From contig JAGHSK010000041.1 of the NCBI GenBank assembly GCA_018065895.1, forward strand, positions 1 to 57,578: a DNA stretch of 57,578 nt. The letters run 5' to 3'. Shown here piece after piece: positions 26,512 through 37,084 of the stretch. The notes under the pieces are model-generated. The model had not been told where the DNA came from and made no database searches. It was given only the letters and a program-made list of their open reading frames with translations. Source of the DNA: Candidatus Cacconaster equi (GTDB taxonomy: Bacteria > Bacteroidota > Bacteroidia > Bacteroidales > UBA932). How positions within the stretch are numbered: position 1 is the first letter of the stretch; each line of letters opens with the position of its first letter. Made by a program: the position numbers and the translations under genes.

Positions 26512-26970
26512 CTATAGCAGACCTTGGGGGATGTTCATTGTGATGGTGCCATCCTCGACCTTCATCACAAGGTCTTCGTGGAATGGAAGCAAAACCTCTT
26601 TTCCGTTGTAATCAACGGTGATGCAGGTGTTGCCTGCGAAGTCGGTGAAATCAACGACCGCTCCGATGACGGTGCCGTCAGCATCACGGATTAGCATTCC
26701 GATAGGGGAATCGTCTGGATCATCGTCATATTCGTCCTCAAAGAAGATTTCTTTTCCTATCAGTTCTTCTGCAGACGCAGCATCATCGACATCCTCGAAT
26801 TTTGCGATGATTCTGTTTCCTTTGGATTCGATTGATTCGAAAAAAAAAGGAACCGGAAGTTCATCGAAATTGATGAACACCGGTTCGTCGATTGCAAAAT
26901 CATCAGGGTCTTCGGATCCAAGGCTCAAAACGACCTTGCCGTCGGTACCCCAAGATTTCAGAACTTTCAT
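26512..26970 (-). CDS. rimM: Ribosome maturation factor RimM
   Basis: A 152-residue protein with the RimM N-terminal barrel (about 1-85; WGTDGKVVL, PVFINFDELPVPFFFESI, DVDDAASAEELIGKEIF) and a PRC-barrel (about 88-150; GMLIRDADGTVIGAVVDF, KEVLLPFHEDLVMKVE). It assists 30S head maturation by binding S19. It lies 7 bp after rpsP, the usual pairing. The linker is unusually acidic (EDEYDDDPDDSP). A related TrmD gene does not follow here. Confidence 0.88.
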   Translation of the reverse strand: MKVLKSWGTDGKVVLSLGSEDPDDFAIDEPVFINFDELPVPFFFESIESKGNRIIAKFEDVDDAASAEELIGKEIFFEDEYDDDPDDSPIGMLIRDADGTVIGAVVDFTDFAGNTCITVDYNGKEVLLPFHEDLVMKVEDGTITMNIPQGLL

Positions 26971-26977
26971 CGAAGAA

Positions 26978-27532
26978 TTATGCTTCTGTGTTTTCAGCAG
27001 GAGCAGCTTCTCCAGCAGCCTCTTCAGCGGCTTTTGCAGCCTCTTCGGCAGCAGCCTTTGCAGCAGCTTCGGCCTCAGCTTTCTTCTTTGCGATAGCTTC
27101 TGCGCGTTCTTCGTTGACTTTTGCCTCAGCCTTTACAGCGGCCTTTGCAGCTTCATCAGCAGCCTTGGAAATGTTCTGTTTCTTCGCAGCTACCTTTGAA
27201 TCTTTCTCTGCTTTCCAAGCATTCCACTTCTTGTCAGCTTCTTCCTGAGTGAGGGCGCCCTTGGCTACACCACCCTGGAGGTGCTTCTTGAGAAGAACAC
27301 CTTCGTAAGAGAGGATGCGGCGTGCGGTTGTGGTAGGCTGTGCGCCTACGTTAAGCCAATAAAGAGCTCTTTCGCCGTTGAGGACGATGGAAGCCGGGTT
27401 TGTGTTAGGATTGTAAAGACCGATCTGTTCGATCAGACGACCGTCGCGTGGTGAGCGTGAGTCGGTTACCACAATGTGGAAGAATGCGAAATTCTTCTTG
27501 CCGTGGCGTGAAAGACGAATTTTAACAGCCAT
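26978..27532 (-). CDS. rpsP: 30S ribosomal protein S16 with long Ala/Lys/Glu tail
   Basis: A 184-residue S16. Residues 1-80 are the canonical protein ([30 protein letters not shown]). The remaining 100 residues are low-complexity and rich in Ala, Lys and Glu, probably a charged helix or disordered tail. Most bacterial S16 proteins stop near residue 80-90, but a tail of this kind is usual in Bacteroidota. It has its own promoter with a leader of roughly 60 nt, and rimM follows after 7 bp. Confidence 0.94.
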   Translation of the reverse strand: MAVKIRLSRHGKKNFAFFHIVVTDSRSPRDGRLIEQIGLYNPNTNPASIVLNGERALYWLNVGAQPTTTARRILSYEGVLLKKHLQGGVAKGALTQEEADKKWNAWKAEKDSKVAAKKQNISKAADEAAKAAVKAEAKVNEERAEAIAKKKAEAEAAAKAAAEEAAKAAEEAAGEAAPAENTEA

Positions 27533-27600
27533 TGTTAATTAGCTTTAAGTTAATAATTAAGAATAATTGTAACTTCCTTATCTGCTCGAGAAAAGGTGAG

Positions 27601-27631
27601 CAAAGATACAACAGTTTTCCGTAACTGCAAT
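27601..27631 (-). promoter_or_regulatory. rpsP promoter
   Basis: On the minus strand, ATTG (27628-27631), a 19-bp spacer, then TATCTTTG (27601-27608). The ATG is 68 bp downstream of the box. Confidence 0.72.
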
Positions 27632-27632
27632 A

Positions 27633-27668
27633 GATAAAAAGAAAAAAGACAGCCATTTTCTGACTGCC
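27633..27668 (-). terminator. Intrinsic terminator of the cyclophilin gene
   Basis: GGCAGTC and GGCTGTC form a 7-bp stem with two wobble pairs on the minus strand (loop of 7), followed by TTTTTTCTTTTT. It lies about 100 bp past the cyclophilin stop. Confidence 0.78.
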
Positions 27669-27689
27669 CTCTTTCTCATTTACCTAAAA

Positions 27690-27728
27690 CTATTCTTATG
27701 AAAAAAATTCTTTCTGCCTTAAGAATAG
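27690..27728. repeat. 9-bp inverted repeat after the cyclophilin gene
   Basis: CTATTCTTA and TAAGAATAG are separated by 21 bp. It is AT-rich with no adjacent T tract, so I give it no function. Confidence 0.4.
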
Positions 27729-27765
27729 CAAAGGCCGTGCCATAATCGGTATTTCTTTTAAAAAT

Positions 27766-28452
27766 TTATTCTGCCTGTGACTGATTTTCGTTTGCGACCG
27801 GAGTTATCCTAATGATTTCCACTCTTTTAAGAGGCAGATCGCGCGCGCCCGTGGCCTCTGATGCGATTGCGTCAATTACCGGCATGCCATCGATTACTTC
27901 TCCGAAAATTGTATATTCTCCATCAAGATGTCTGCAACCTTCCTCATCCTGAACGATGTAGAATTGCGAACCGGAAGATTCCTTGGCAGGGTTTACCTGA
28001 TCACCGCGGCGAGCTGCTGCAAGTGCGCCTTTTTTATGTGTTTTGCCTGCAACGATCTCGGCAGGAATGGTGTAACCGGGTCCGCCGGTCCCAAACCGCG
28101 AGATTTGAGTTGAATCCTTTGTCAGAGGGTCTCCTGCCTGAATCATGAATCCTTTGATGATACGGTGGAAAAGGATTCCGTTGTAGAATCCGCTTGAAGC
28201 AAGTTTGACGAAATTGTCTCTATGCAGAGGGGTCTCAGAATAGAGCTTGACAGTCATTGTTCCATCAGTGGTTTCGATTTTGAGCACCGGTTCGTCACCG
28301 AGGTTGGCCCAGATGTTCGGAGCAGCTTTCACTTCTTCCATAGTCTCTTTCTGTTTTGTTTCTTCTGCAGGCTGTGGTTCCTGCTTTGCGCCTTTGCATC
28401 CCGCCATCAGGATAGCCGCAGCTGCAAGAATTGTAAATACTTTCAATTTCAT
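27766..28452 (-). CDS. Cyclophilin-type peptidyl-prolyl isomerase lipoprotein
   Basis: A 228-residue lipoprotein, lipobox LMAGC (Cys19), with an acidic linker and a cyclophilin domain from about 58. Family motifs are FHRIIKGFMIQAGDP, the GSQFYIVQ strand and LDGEYTIFGEVIDG. Cyclophilins speed proline isomerisation and help proteins fold; this one should act in the periplasm. The TMTVKLYSETPLHRDNFVKL region precedes the active site. It has its own promoter, divergent from the flippase gene. Confidence 0.93.
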   Translation of the reverse strand: MKLKVFTILAAAAILMAGCKGAKQEPQPAEETKQKETMEEVKAAPNIWANLGDEPVLKIETTDGTMTVKLYSETPLHRDNFVKLASSGFYNGILFHRIIKGFMIQAGDPLTKDSTQISRFGTGGPGYTIPAEIVAGKTHKKGALAAARRGDQVNPAKESSGSQFYIVQDEEGCRHLDGEYTIFGEVIDGMPVIDAIASEATGARDLPLKRVEIIRITPVANENQSQAE

Positions 28453-28472
28453 GGGGGTGTGTTTTTATTGCC

Positions 28473-28480
28473 CAAATTTA
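28473..28480 (-). promoter_or_regulatory. -7 box for the cyclophilin gene
   Basis: TAAATTTG on the minus strand, 20 bp before the ATG. It mirrors the plus-strand box at 28492. Confidence 0.6.
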
Positions 28481-28491
28481 AGCAATTTTGC

Positions 28492-28499
28492 TAAATTTG
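28492..28499 (+). promoter_or_regulatory. -7 box for the flippase gene
   Basis: TAAATTTG, full match, with TATTG at 28466-28470 as a partial -33 box 21 bp upstream. Confidence 0.62.
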
Positions 28500-28518
28500 C
28501 ACCTATAAGTGTTCGATT

Positions 28519-30006
28519 ATGGCAAATCCTCTCAAACAACTTGCGAGTGAGACCGCGATATACGGTTTGAGCACGATATTGGCGAGAATAGTCAATTTCA
28601 TGTTGGTTCCGCTTTATACCCGGGTGCTGATGGATTCTCAGTACGGCGTGGTCACGGAGATGATGTCGTATATTGCCGTACTGCAGGTGGTCCTTGTGCT
28701 GGGGCTTGAAACGGGATGTTTCCGTTATGCCAGCAAGGAGGGAGTGAACAAACGGGTTGTCTTCTCCGATGCATTTTTCACCGTGCTTGCATTGTGCCTG
28801 CTGTTTTTTGGAGGCGTTACGATGTTCTCGAACGGAATAGCGTCGGGACTGGGATATGCAGGGCATGCCAACGTGATAATCTATACGGCAGCCATTCTTT
28901 TGTTGGATTGCCCTCTCGCCGTGATCTTCGCAAAATTGCGGCACGAACACAAAGCTTTACGTTTCGCAATCATCAAGACGTTGAAGATTTTGACCGAGGT
29001 GGGGATGAACCTCCTGCTTTATCTTGTGATGCCTGCCGTATTTGCGTCCAATCCGGACCATTGGCTCCTTACCTTCGTCAGTGCTACGCCGGACTATACG
29101 TATGCCATCTTTGCGATATTCGTCAGTTGCGTCGTAAGTCTTGTGCTGCTGATTCCGGATTTGTTCACACTTACCCTGAAGCTCGATACAGTTCTCTGGA
29201 AGAAACTGATGCTCTATTCCCTGCCCTTGATGGTGGCTGGATTGCCGGGTGTGATGAACGACTTTCTAGATCGCATCCTGATGCGTTTTCTCAATGCCGA
29301 TCCCGCTACGTGGAGAGCAGACCTCGGCGTTTATCAGGCAGGTGTGAAGATTGCAGTGATAATGCAACTCTTCTCACAAATGTTCAGATATGCGGCGGAA
29401 CCCTTCTTCTTTCAGAGAGAGAGGGACAAGGATAGTAAACAGACCTATGTGACGGTGCTTAACTATTTTGTGGCATTCTGCATGTTCGGATTTGTCGTGA
29501 TAATGCTTTTCATCGATGAAATAGGACTCATTCTGGGAAAGGATTTCAGAGCCGGTCTGTCAATCACTCCGATAATGCTGATGGCATATATCGGTACAGG
29601 TGTACTGTTCAATGTGAACATGTGGTACAAACTTGCGGAAAAAACTGGATATGCGGTGTGGGTGACATTGGCGGGTCTTGTCGTTTCTGTCATCATTGAC
29701 GTGTCGTGGATGCCTGTCTATTCATACCATGCTGCGGCTTGGGGCCATCTGGCAAGCTATCTGACGATGATAGTCCTGACGGTCCTCCTGGGAAGGAAAT
29801 ATTACCGTATTCCATATGACTGGCCGCTCATTCTCGCGTTTGTGGGACTTGGCCTTTTGATTTGGTGGGTAAGCACTCTGCTGCCGGAAATGGGGACGGC
29901 ACTCAAGATTTGTGTCCATCTTTTACTTGTCCTTTTATACGTGGCCGCGGTTTTCGCTATATTTGTAATGAAAAAACACCGTTATGAAAGTAAAAATTGT
30001 CAATAA
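28519..30006 (+). CDS. Polysaccharide flippase-like membrane protein (Wzx/MVF type)
   Basis: A 495-residue polytopic protein with about 14 membrane segments. The start [30 protein letters not shown] is typical of the oligosaccharide flippase (polysaccharide synthesis) branch of the MOP superfamily. It probably moves an undecaprenyl-linked glycan across the inner membrane, but no other glycan genes adjoin it, so the substrate is unknown. It is first in an operon with dut and murF, and its 3' end overlaps dut by 23 bp. Confidence 0.85.
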   Translation: MANPLKQLASETAIYGLSTILARIVNFMLVPLYTRVLMDSQYGVVTEMMSYIAVLQVVLVLGLETGCFRYASKEGVNKRVVFSDAFFTVLALCLLFFGGVTMFSNGIASGLGYAGHANVIIYTAAILLLDCPLAVIFAKLRHEHKALRFAIIKTLKILTEVGMNLLLYLVMPAVFASNPDHWLLTFVSATPDYTYAIFAIFVSCVVSLVLLIPDLFTLTLKLDTVLWKKLMLYSLPLMVAGLPGVMNDFLDRILMRFLNADPATWRADLGVYQAGVKIAVIMQLFSQMFRYAAEPFFFQRERDKDSKQTYVTVLNYFVAFCMFGFVVIMLFIDEIGLILGKDFRAGLSITPIMLMAYIGTGVLFNVNMWYKLAEKTGYAVWVTLAGLVVSVIIDVSWMPVYSYHAAAWGHLASYLTMIVLTVLLGRKYYRIPYDWPLILAFVGLGLLIWWVSTLLPEMGTALKICVHLLLVLLYVAAVFAIFVMKKHRYESKNCQ

Positions 30007-30418
30007 GTCGGCTTTTGCTGCTCCGGCATATGCCACGGAGTATTCAGCCGGAATGGATTTGAAGGCAAATATCACGGACCCCGTAACATTGGGACCGCTG
30101 GAACGTGCCATGGTGCCTACCGGTTTGTATATCGAGCTGCCACACGGCAGCGAAGCGCAGATCAGGCCCCGCAGTGGACTTGCGGCCAAACACGGTATAT
30201 CGGTGCTTAATTCACCGGGTACCATAGATGCGGATTACCGTGGGGAAATCAAGGTGATTCTGGTTAATCTTTCCAATGTCGAATTTGTGATAAACCCGGG
30301 CGAAAGAATCGCGCAGATGGTTGTTGCCAAGTATGAAAAAGTCGAGTGGGAAGAGGTTGATGAACTTTCTGACAGCGTCAGAGGTGAAGGCGGCTTCGGA
30401 AGCACGGGAAGAAAATAG
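29984..30418 (+). CDS. dut: dUTP diphosphatase
   Basis: A 144-residue trimeric dUTPase, which hydrolyses dUTP to dUMP and keeps uracil out of DNA. All five motifs are present: [35 protein letters not shown] and the C-terminal GEGGFGSTG. The start overlaps the flippase gene by 23 bp, and murF follows 8 bp later. Confidence 0.96.
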   Translation: MKVKIVNKSAFAAPAYATEYSAGMDLKANITDPVTLGPLERAMVPTGLYIELPHGSEAQIRPRSGLAAKHGISVLNSPGTIDADYRGEIKVILVNLSNVEFVINPGERIAQMVVAKYEKVEWEEVDELSDSVRGEGGFGSTGRK

Positions 30419-30426
30419 AAATTGAG

Positions 30427-31752
30427 ATGATAAGCACAGAAGAGTTGTACAACCTCTACAAGAAATGTACAGGGGTGAGTACTGACAGTCGGACCATTAA
30501 GGAGGACTGTATGTTTTTCGCGTTGAAGGGAGATACGTTCGACGGCAATGATTTTGCAGTCAAGGCCCTTCAGGACGGGGCAAAATATGCGGTAGTTGAC
30601 AGGGTGTCATTGGAAGGTGAGTCTGTAAAAGGACGTAAATGCATTCTTGTTGAAAATGTTCTTGCCACCCTGCAGAAACTGGCCGCTTTCCATCGCAGCC
30701 AGTTCGACATCCCTGTGGTCGGTATCACCGGAACAAATGGTAAGACAACCACTAAGGAACTTGTTGCCGCCGTGCTTTCCAGAAAGTTCAATATAGTTGC
30801 CACCCAAGGCAATTTCAACAATCACATAGGTGTTCCTTTGACTCTTTTCAGAATAAATGAGCGGACCGAACTGGCTGTTGTAGAGATGGGAGCGAGCCAT
30901 CCGGGAGAGATTGAATCACTTGTGTCCGTTGCCCAGCCTACTTGCGGATTGATTACGAATGTCGGTAAGGCCCATTTGCTCGGATTCGGTTCATTCGAGG
31001 GTGTCAAGAAGACAAAAGGTGAGTTATATGACTATCTCCGTCAGGCAGGAGGCATGGCTTTCTATAATGCTGACAATCCTCATCTGAGCGAAATGGTAAG
31101 ACACCGTCAGGGCCTGAGGACTATGAAATATGGTGTGCAATATCAGAAGGTGAAGACAATAAGCCCTACCCTTGACAGCCCTTTCCTTAAAATGGTGGTT
31201 CCCGGGATGTCTGGAGAGATGACCATTTCAACGAAACTGATAGGTGATTATAATGCCGACAACGTGTTGGCTGCACTTTGCGTAGGCGCTTATTTTGAAG
31301 TCCCTGCCACTGAGGCTATCCTTGCAATCGAGTCTTATTTTCCGACAAACAACAGATCCCAGTTCGTCAGGACAAGCGACAATATGCTGATTATTGATGC
31401 GTATAACGCCAATCCTACCAGTATGGAGGCGGCCCTGGAGAATTTCAGCTCGATAGAGTTCAAAGATAAAATGTTGATTCTGGGTGATATGCTCGAATTG
31501 GGGGAAGATTCATTATCCGAACACAAGACGGTTCTCGCGAAAGCGGTAAAAACAGCCGGAACGGTTGTGCTGGTCGGAAAGGAGTTCGGTAAAGTCTGTC
31601 ACAGCGCAGGTGGAGGGAATGCTGAAATCAAGCACTTCGACAATGTGGATCTGCTTAAGGATTATCTGCGTGAAAATCCTGTTTCAAACAGGACCATACT
31701 TATCAAAGGTTCGAACGGAATACGTTTGCAGAGTATTGTTGACGTGCTGTAG
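30427..31752 (+). CDS. murF: UDP-N-acetylmuramoyl-tripeptide--D-alanyl-D-alanine ligase
   Basis: A 441-residue Mur ligase that adds D-Ala-D-Ala to the peptidoglycan precursor in the cytoplasm. The N-terminal domain shows STDSRTIKEDCMFFALKG. The ATP loop is GTNGKTTT (about 102-109), followed by TQGNFNNHIGVPLTL and EMGASHPGEI, which are characteristic of MurF. The C-terminal domain begins near IIDAYNANPTSM. It ends 3 bp from the convergent purB stop, with no terminator visible. Confidence 0.95.
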   Translation: MISTEELYNLYKKCTGVSTDSRTIKEDCMFFALKGDTFDGNDFAVKALQDGAKYAVVDRVSLEGESVKGRKCILVENVLATLQKLAAFHRSQFDIPVVGITGTNGKTTTKELVAAVLSRKFNIVATQGNFNNHIGVPLTLFRINERTELAVVEMGASHPGEIESLVSVAQPTCGLITNVGKAHLLGFGSFEGVKKTKGELYDYLRQAGGMAFYNADNPHLSEMVRHRQGLRTMKYGVQYQKVKTISPTLDSPFLKMVVPGMSGEMTISTKLIGDYNADNVLAALCVGAYFEVPATEAILAIESYFPTNNRSQFVRTSDNMLIIDAYNANPTSMEAALENFSSIEFKDKMLILGDMLELGEDSLSEHKTVLAKAVKTAGTVVLVGKEFGKVCHSAGGGNAEIKHFDNVDLLKDYLRENPVSNRTILIKGSNGIRLQSIVDVL

Positions 31753-31755
31753 GGC

Positions 31756-33093
31756 CTATATTCCCAGATAAGTATTTGGGGTGATTGCCTTGAGTTCCTC
31801 TTTTATTTCGTCACTGACATCCAGCGTATCTATGAAATCGCAAATCGTTTCACTTGTGATGCGTTGATTGGTTCTGGTCAGGTCCTTGAGGGCTTCGTAC
31901 GGATTGGGATATCCCTCCCGCCTCAGAACAGTCTGTATGCCTTCCGCGACTACAGCCCAGTTCTTTTCAAGATCCTCACTGATTCTGCTCTTGTTTATGA
32001 CAAGTTTGCCCAGTCCCTTTTTCAGCGAGGCAAAAGCAATCAGAGTGTGTGCCAACGGAACCCCCAGATTCCTTAAAACGGTAGAGTCGGACAAATCACG
32101 TTGCAGCCGCGAAATCGGAAGTTTGGCAGATAGGAATCCGAACATCGCATCGGCAAGTCCGAGGTTACCTTCGGCATTCTCGAAGTCAATCGGATTCACC
32201 TTGTGTGGCATCGTTGAACTGCCGACTTCACCGGCAATTATTTTCTGGCCGAAATATTCCAGCGACACATACATCCATATGTCTCTTGAGAAATCAATAA
32301 GGATGGTGTTTATCCTTCTCAAGTTGTCAAATATGGCAGCAAGCCCGTCGTAGTGTTCTATCTGAGTGGTAGGATATGACCTTTTCAGCGCAAGCCTGGT
32401 TTCCACGAATTCCTTTGCAAAACCATTCCAGTCTATGTCGGGATATGCAACGTGATGGGCGTTCATATTGCCCACCGCGCCTCCGAATTTGGCTGGGAAA
32501 CTGCAATTCTCCAAAGCCTTGCCCTGCTCTGACAACCTTGCCGTGAAAACGGATAATTCCTTTCCCACGCGTGTCGGGGTGGCAGGCTGGCCGTGGGTAC
32601 GTGAAAGCATAGGCACGTCTGCCCACTCTTTTGCCAGTTCGTCTATTTTTGCGATGACGCCATAGAACTCCGGCATATATACATCCCGCACCGCATCCAT
32701 AAGCGCAAGTGGGATGGCAGTATTGTTGATATCCTGAGACGTGAGCCCGAAATGTATGAAGTCCACGTACCTTTCCAAGCCAAGGCTCATGAATCTCCTC
32801 TTCAGGAAATATTCCACAGCCTTGACATCGTGGTTTGTCGTCTTCTCAATATCCTTGATCTCTTCTGCATCCTCTTCGGAGAAGTTAATGTATATCTTTC
32901 TCAAAAGCGGGAATGCGGCGGTATTCACTGATGCAAGCTGGGGGAGAGGAATCTCGCACAGTGCGATGAAGTACTCAATCTCAACTCTTACGCGGTAATG
33001 AATGAATGCGAATTCAGAGAAATAATCGGACAGGCGCTCCGTCTTTGAGTAGTAGCGTCCGTCAACAGGGGATATTGCGAAGATCGGGTTCAT
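31756..33093 (-). CDS. purB: Adenylosuccinate lyase
   Basis: A 445-residue fumarase/aspartase-fold enzyme that acts twice in purine synthesis, splitting SAICAR and adenylosuccinate. The signature loop is SSTMPHKVNPIDFENAEGN, and LTSQDINNTA and RTHGQPATPT hold catalytic and substrate residues. The length and motifs match the E. coli-type PurB branch. It follows infB by 5 bp, so purine synthesis is tied to the rimP-nusA-infB operon here. Confidence 0.96.
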   Translation of the reverse strand: MNPIFAISPVDGRYYSKTERLSDYFSEFAFIHYRVRVEIEYFIALCEIPLPQLASVNTAAFPLLRKIYINFSEEDAEEIKDIEKTTNHDVKAVEYFLKRRFMSLGLERYVDFIHFGLTSQDINNTAIPLALMDAVRDVYMPEFYGVIAKIDELAKEWADVPMLSRTHGQPATPTRVGKELSVFTARLSEQGKALENCSFPAKFGGAVGNMNAHHVAYPDIDWNGFAKEFVETRLALKRSYPTTQIEHYDGLAAIFDNLRRINTILIDFSRDIWMYVSLEYFGQKIIAGEVGSSTMPHKVNPIDFENAEGNLGLADAMFGFLSAKLPISRLQRDLSDSTVLRNLGVPLAHTLIAFASLKKGLGKLVINKSRISEDLEKNWAVVAEGIQTVLRREGYPNPYEALKDLTRTNQRITSETICDFIDTLDVSDEIKEELKAITPNTYLGI

Positions 33094-33098
33094 CGGAA

Positions 33099-35777
33099 TT
33101 ACAACTTGCGCTTGATTTCCACAATCTGGTATGCTTCAATCATGTCACCCACCTTGATGTCATTGAAGCCGTCAACACTCAGACCGCAATCAAAGCCGGC
33201 GGCAACCTCCTTGACATCATCTTTCAGACGCTTGAGCGATCCGAGGACACCGGCATAAACTACGATACCGTCGCGTATCACGCGGACCTTGGCAGTACGG
33301 GTAAGTTTTCCGTCTCTGACCATACAACCTGCAATTGTGCCGACCTTGGAAATCTTGAAGGTTTCAAGAACTTCGGCATTGGCTGTAACCTCTTCCTTCT
33401 CTTCAGGAGCAAGCATACCCTCGATACCGCTCTTGACCTCTTCAATAGCATCGTAGATAACTGAGTACAGACGGATTTCAATCTGCTCCTTCTCGGCAAG
33501 CTTGCGAGCACTAGGCATAGGCCTTACCTGGAAGCCGATGATGATTGCGTTGGATGCAACAGCAAGCAGTACATCGGATTCGGAAATGGCTCCGACTGCC
33601 TTGTGAATGACGTTTACGTGTATCTCTTCGGTTGAGAGCTTGATCAGTGAGTCTGAGAGAGCTTCGATGGAACCGTCTACGTCTGCCTTTACAATTATGT
33701 TGAGTTCCTGGAAGTTACCGAGCGCTATGCGGCGACCGATCTCTTCAAGGGTAATGTGGGTCTGTGTCTTGATGCCCTGAATTCTGATGAGCTGCTCGCG
33801 TTTGTTGGCGACGTCGCGGGCCTCTTTTTCATCTTCCATTGCATTCAATGTGTCACCGGCAGTAGGTGCACCGTTCAATCCGAGAACTGAAACAGGGGTT
33901 GAAGGACCGGCTTCCTTGAGTTTTTGGCCTCGTTCGTTGAACATGGCTTTTACTCTTCCGGAATAACACCCTGCCACGACGGGATCACCCACGCGGAGTG
34001 TGCCCGATTGAACAAGCACAGTGGCCAGATATCCACGGCCTTTGTCAAGGGATGACTCTATGATATTGCCGACGGCAAGTTTGTCAGGGTTGGCTTTCAG
34101 CTCCAGCAGATCAGCTTCCAGAAGGACTTTTTCGAGAAGAAGGTCGATGTTGATTCCCTTCTTGGCAGATATTTCCTGGCATTGATATTTTCCACCCCAG
34201 TCTTCGACAAGAATGTTCATATTGGCAAGCTGTTCCTTGATCTTGTCCGGGTTCGCTCCCGGTTTGTCTATTTTGTTGATTGCAAAAATCATAGGAACAC
34301 CTGCGGCCTGGGCGTGGTTGATCGCTTCAATTGTCTGAGGCATTATCGCATCGTCGGCTGCCACGATGATGATGGCCAGGTCGGTGACTTTTGCTCCGCG
34401 GGCACGCATTGCCGTAAAGGCTTCGTGACCCGGAGTGTCGAGGAAGGTTATTTTCCTTCCATTTGGAAGCGTTACGTTGTAAGCTCCGATGTGCTGTGTG
34501 ATTCCACCGGCCTCACCGGCAATCACATTTGTTTTTCTGATGCTGTCGAGAAGCGATGTCTTTCCGTGGTCAACGTGTCCCATCACTGTAACGATAGGTG
34601 GTCTTTCGACCATATCTTCTTCCTTGTCCTCTTCCTGTGCGATGGCTCCCTGGATTTCTGCCGTGACGAATTCAATCTTGTATCCGAATTCCTCTGCAAC
34701 CAGAACCAGAGCCTCTGCGTCAAGACGCTGGTTGATGGAAACCATAAGACCGAGGTTCATGCAGGCTTCAATGACCTTTGTTACCGGAGTGTTGTTCATC
34801 AGGATGGCAAGTTCGTTCACGGTTACGAATTCAGTTACCTTGAGAACGTTGCTTGAAAGCTCCTGCATCTGGTGCTCTTCCTGCATTTTCTGGGAAATTT
34901 CCTCTCTCTTCTCCCGACGGTGCTTTGAGGTTTTGGTCTTGCCCTTTCCTTCCGTCATTCTGGCATAGGTCTCCTTGATCTGCTTCTGAATCTCATCCTC
35001 GTCGAATTCCGGACGAACAGGCTTGAAGCGGTCCTTCTTTGATGCATTTTTGCCATTCTGCTTTCCATTGGCACCTGCGCGGTTGCCATTGTTGGCAGAA
35101 CTGTTGATGTCAACTTTTGCCGGGGTTTTGTGAATGCGCTCGCGCTTGTCTTTCTTTCCATGCTGATTCTGGGAAGGCTTTCTTTCGAATTGTGACAAGT
35201 CGATGGCACCTGCAATCTTCGGACCGGCAAGCTTTTCGACTCGGGTCTCAATATGTTCGATTACCGGCGCCTGCGGTTTCTTCGGCTCGGCTGCCGGTTG
35301 CTCCGGGGCAGGTTTCTGCTCTGTGGCGACAGGTGCAGGTTCTTCCTTTTTGACCTCTTTCTTCGGTTTGTCAAGGTCTATCTTTCCGAGAATCTTTATG
35401 TCAGGTTTGTATTCCGATGCAGGGGCTGTCGCACTCTTTTCTGCAGGCTCAGGCTCGGGAGTTTCAGCCTTTTTCTGCTCTGTCAGAACATTGGTCTTGA
35501 TGATGACCTCTTTCTCAATCACCTCATCTTCGTTGGATTTCTTAGCCTCTCTTTCCGTGATTTCCTTCACTTTGATGGCGACCTTCTGGGATTGCTCCTT
35601 GATGAGCTGGTCCTTGCCGAACTCCTTGGTGATCAAAGAATAAATATCCTCCGATACCTTGGATGTGATGGTGAACTCTTCCTTTATCCCCTTCTTCTTG
35701 AGAAATTCAGTCAAAGTTCCGATACCGATGTTGAAGTCCTTGAGTATTTTGTTTATTCTGATAGTTCCTTCTGACAT
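33099..35777 (-). CDS. infB: Translation initiation factor IF-2
   Basis: An 892-residue GTPase that delivers initiator tRNA to the 30S subunit. An IF2_N domain (about 1-50) precedes a long Pro/Glu/Lys-rich linker (about 75-310). The G domain begins near 399 with GHVDHGKTS, and shows DTPGHEAF and NKIDKP. Domains II-IV follow to the C-terminus. It lies in rimP-nusA-infB order, 26 bp after nusA. Confidence 0.96.
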   Translation of the reverse strand: MSEGTIRINKILKDFNIGIGTLTEFLKKKGIKEEFTITSKVSEDIYSLITKEFGKDQLIKEQSQKVAIKVKEITEREAKKSNEDEVIEKEVIIKTNVLTEQKKAETPEPEPAEKSATAPASEYKPDIKILGKIDLDKPKKEVKKEEPAPVATEQKPAPEQPAAEPKKPQAPVIEHIETRVEKLAGPKIAGAIDLSQFERKPSQNQHGKKDKRERIHKTPAKVDINSSANNGNRAGANGKQNGKNASKKDRFKPVRPEFDEDEIQKQIKETYARMTEGKGKTKTSKHRREKREEISQKMQEEHQMQELSSNVLKVTEFVTVNELAILMNNTPVTKVIEACMNLGLMVSINQRLDAEALVLVAEEFGYKIEFVTAEIQGAIAQEEDKEEDMVERPPIVTVMGHVDHGKTSLLDSIRKTNVIAGEAGGITQHIGAYNVTLPNGRKITFLDTPGHEAFTAMRARGAKVTDLAIIIVAADDAIMPQTIEAINHAQAAGVPMIFAINKIDKPGANPDKIKEQLANMNILVEDWGGKYQCQEISAKKGINIDLLLEKVLLEADLLELKANPDKLAVGNIIESSLDKGRGYLATVLVQSGTLRVGDPVVAGCYSGRVKAMFNERGQKLKEAGPSTPVSVLGLNGAPTAGDTLNAMEDEKEARDVANKREQLIRIQGIKTQTHITLEEIGRRIALGNFQELNIIVKADVDGSIEALSDSLIKLSTEEIHVNVIHKAVGAISESDVLLAVASNAIIIGFQVRPMPSARKLAEKEQIEIRLYSVIYDAIEEVKSGIEGMLAPEEKEEVTANAEVLETFKISKVGTIAGCMVRDGKLTRTAKVRVIRDGIVVYAGVLGSLKRLKDDVKEVAAGFDCGLSVDGFNDIKVGDMIEAYQIVEIKRKL

Positions 35778-35803
35778 AATTTTCCTCCCGATTTAATGTG
35801 TTG

Positions 35804-37045
35804 TTATTTCTCGAATTCTTCTTTCAAAATGCGTTTGATCTCCTGAGCGGTTTCCTCCTCAAGGTCTGCTCTGCGCATGATTTCCTCAACCGGAAGAGCG
35901 AGAACACTCTTGGCGGTGTCGCATCCGATTCCCTTGAGGGCTTCGATAATCCATTCGTCGATTTCATCGCTGAAGCTCTCGATAAGGACGTCTTCCTCCT
36001 CTTCGCGTACGGTGTCGTCAATTCGGTAAACTTCAATCTTATAGCCTGAAAGCTCTTCCGCAAGGTGGATATTGCTTCCATTCTTGCCGATGGCAAGTGA
36101 AAGCTCGGACAACTGGAGGTCAACTCTGATTGACTTGTTCTCCTCGCTGATTGTCATTGAAGAAATCTTTGCAGGAGACAGCGCTCTCTGAACAAGCAGC
36201 TGAGTGTTGCTTGTCCAATTGATGATATCGATGTTCTCATTGCGCAGTTCGCGCACGATTCCGTGAATTCTGGATCCTTTCACACCAACGCATGCTCCAA
36301 CAGGATCGATACGTTCGTCGTATGATTCCACAGCCACTTTGGCTCTTTCTCCAGGAATGCGTACAACCTTCTTTATGGTAATCAGCCCATCGAATATTTC
36401 AGGTACTTCCTGTTCGAACAACCTCTCAAGGAACTTCCCTGATGTGCGGGAAAGTGTGATGAGGGGCGTGTTGTTCTTCATCTCGACATTGAGGATGACA
36501 GCCTTCACGGTATCACCTTTTCTGAAGAAATCGGAAGGAATCTGTTCCGTTTTCGGAAGTACGAGTTCGTTACCCTCTTCGTCCATTACGAGGACTTCCT
36601 TCTTCCATGCCTGATAAACTTCTCCGACAAGGATTTCACCCACCTTCTCCTTATATTTGTTGTAGAGGTTGGCTTTTTCAATATCCATGATGCGGCTTGA
36701 GAGGTTCTGTCTCAGGTTGAGGATGCCACGGCGGCCGAAACTTGAAAGATTGATCTCTTCAGGGTATTCTTCGCCGATTTCGTATGAGTCGTCGATATTC
36801 TTCACCTCCTCGATGGAGATTTCCTTATTCGGATCTTCCACTGTCTCCACTACGGTGCGGTTTCTCCAAATTTCGAAGTCACCTTTGTCTATGTTGATGA
36901 TAATGTCGAAGTTGTCGGCATCTCCATACATTCTGGCAAGTTGAGTGCGGAAGACATCTTCCAATACGCTCATCAATGTTGGTCTGTCGATATTCTTGAG
37001 TTCCTTGAACTCGCTGTAAGTGCTGCTGAGGTTAAGACCTTCCAT
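35804..37045 (-). CDS. nusA: Transcription termination/antitermination protein NusA
   Basis: A 413-residue NusA with an N-terminal RNA-polymerase-binding domain (about 1-125), S1 domain (about 135-205; GEILVGEVYQAW), and two KH domains (about 230-350; GACVGVKGSRIHGIVREL and SLAIGKNGSNIHLAEELSG). A short helical tail with an HhH-like end (LKGIGCDTAKSVLALPVEEI) replaces the two acidic repeats of E. coli NusA, which is normal for Bacteroidota. Second gene of the operon. Confidence 0.95.
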   Translation of the reverse strand: MEGLNLSSTYSEFKELKNIDRPTLMSVLEDVFRTQLARMYGDADNFDIIINIDKGDFEIWRNRTVVETVEDPNKEISIEEVKNIDDSYEIGEEYPEEINLSSFGRRGILNLRQNLSSRIMDIEKANLYNKYKEKVGEILVGEVYQAWKKEVLVMDEEGNELVLPKTEQIPSDFFRKGDTVKAVILNVEMKNNTPLITLSRTSGKFLERLFEQEVPEIFDGLITIKKVVRIPGERAKVAVESYDERIDPVGACVGVKGSRIHGIVRELRNENIDIINWTSNTQLLVQRALSPAKISSMTISEENKSIRVDLQLSELSLAIGKNGSNIHLAEELSGYKIEVYRIDDTVREEEEDVLIESFSDEIDEWIIEALKGIGCDTAKSVLALPVEEIMRRADLEEETAQEIKRILKEEFEK

Positions 37046-37084
37046 TTTGGTTTTTTATGAAATTGTTATTGTTTGATAATCAGT

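Noticed and set aside
34182-34856. A 224-codon plus-strand open frame opposite infB
   Set aside because: It lies across the infB G domain and has no known domain.
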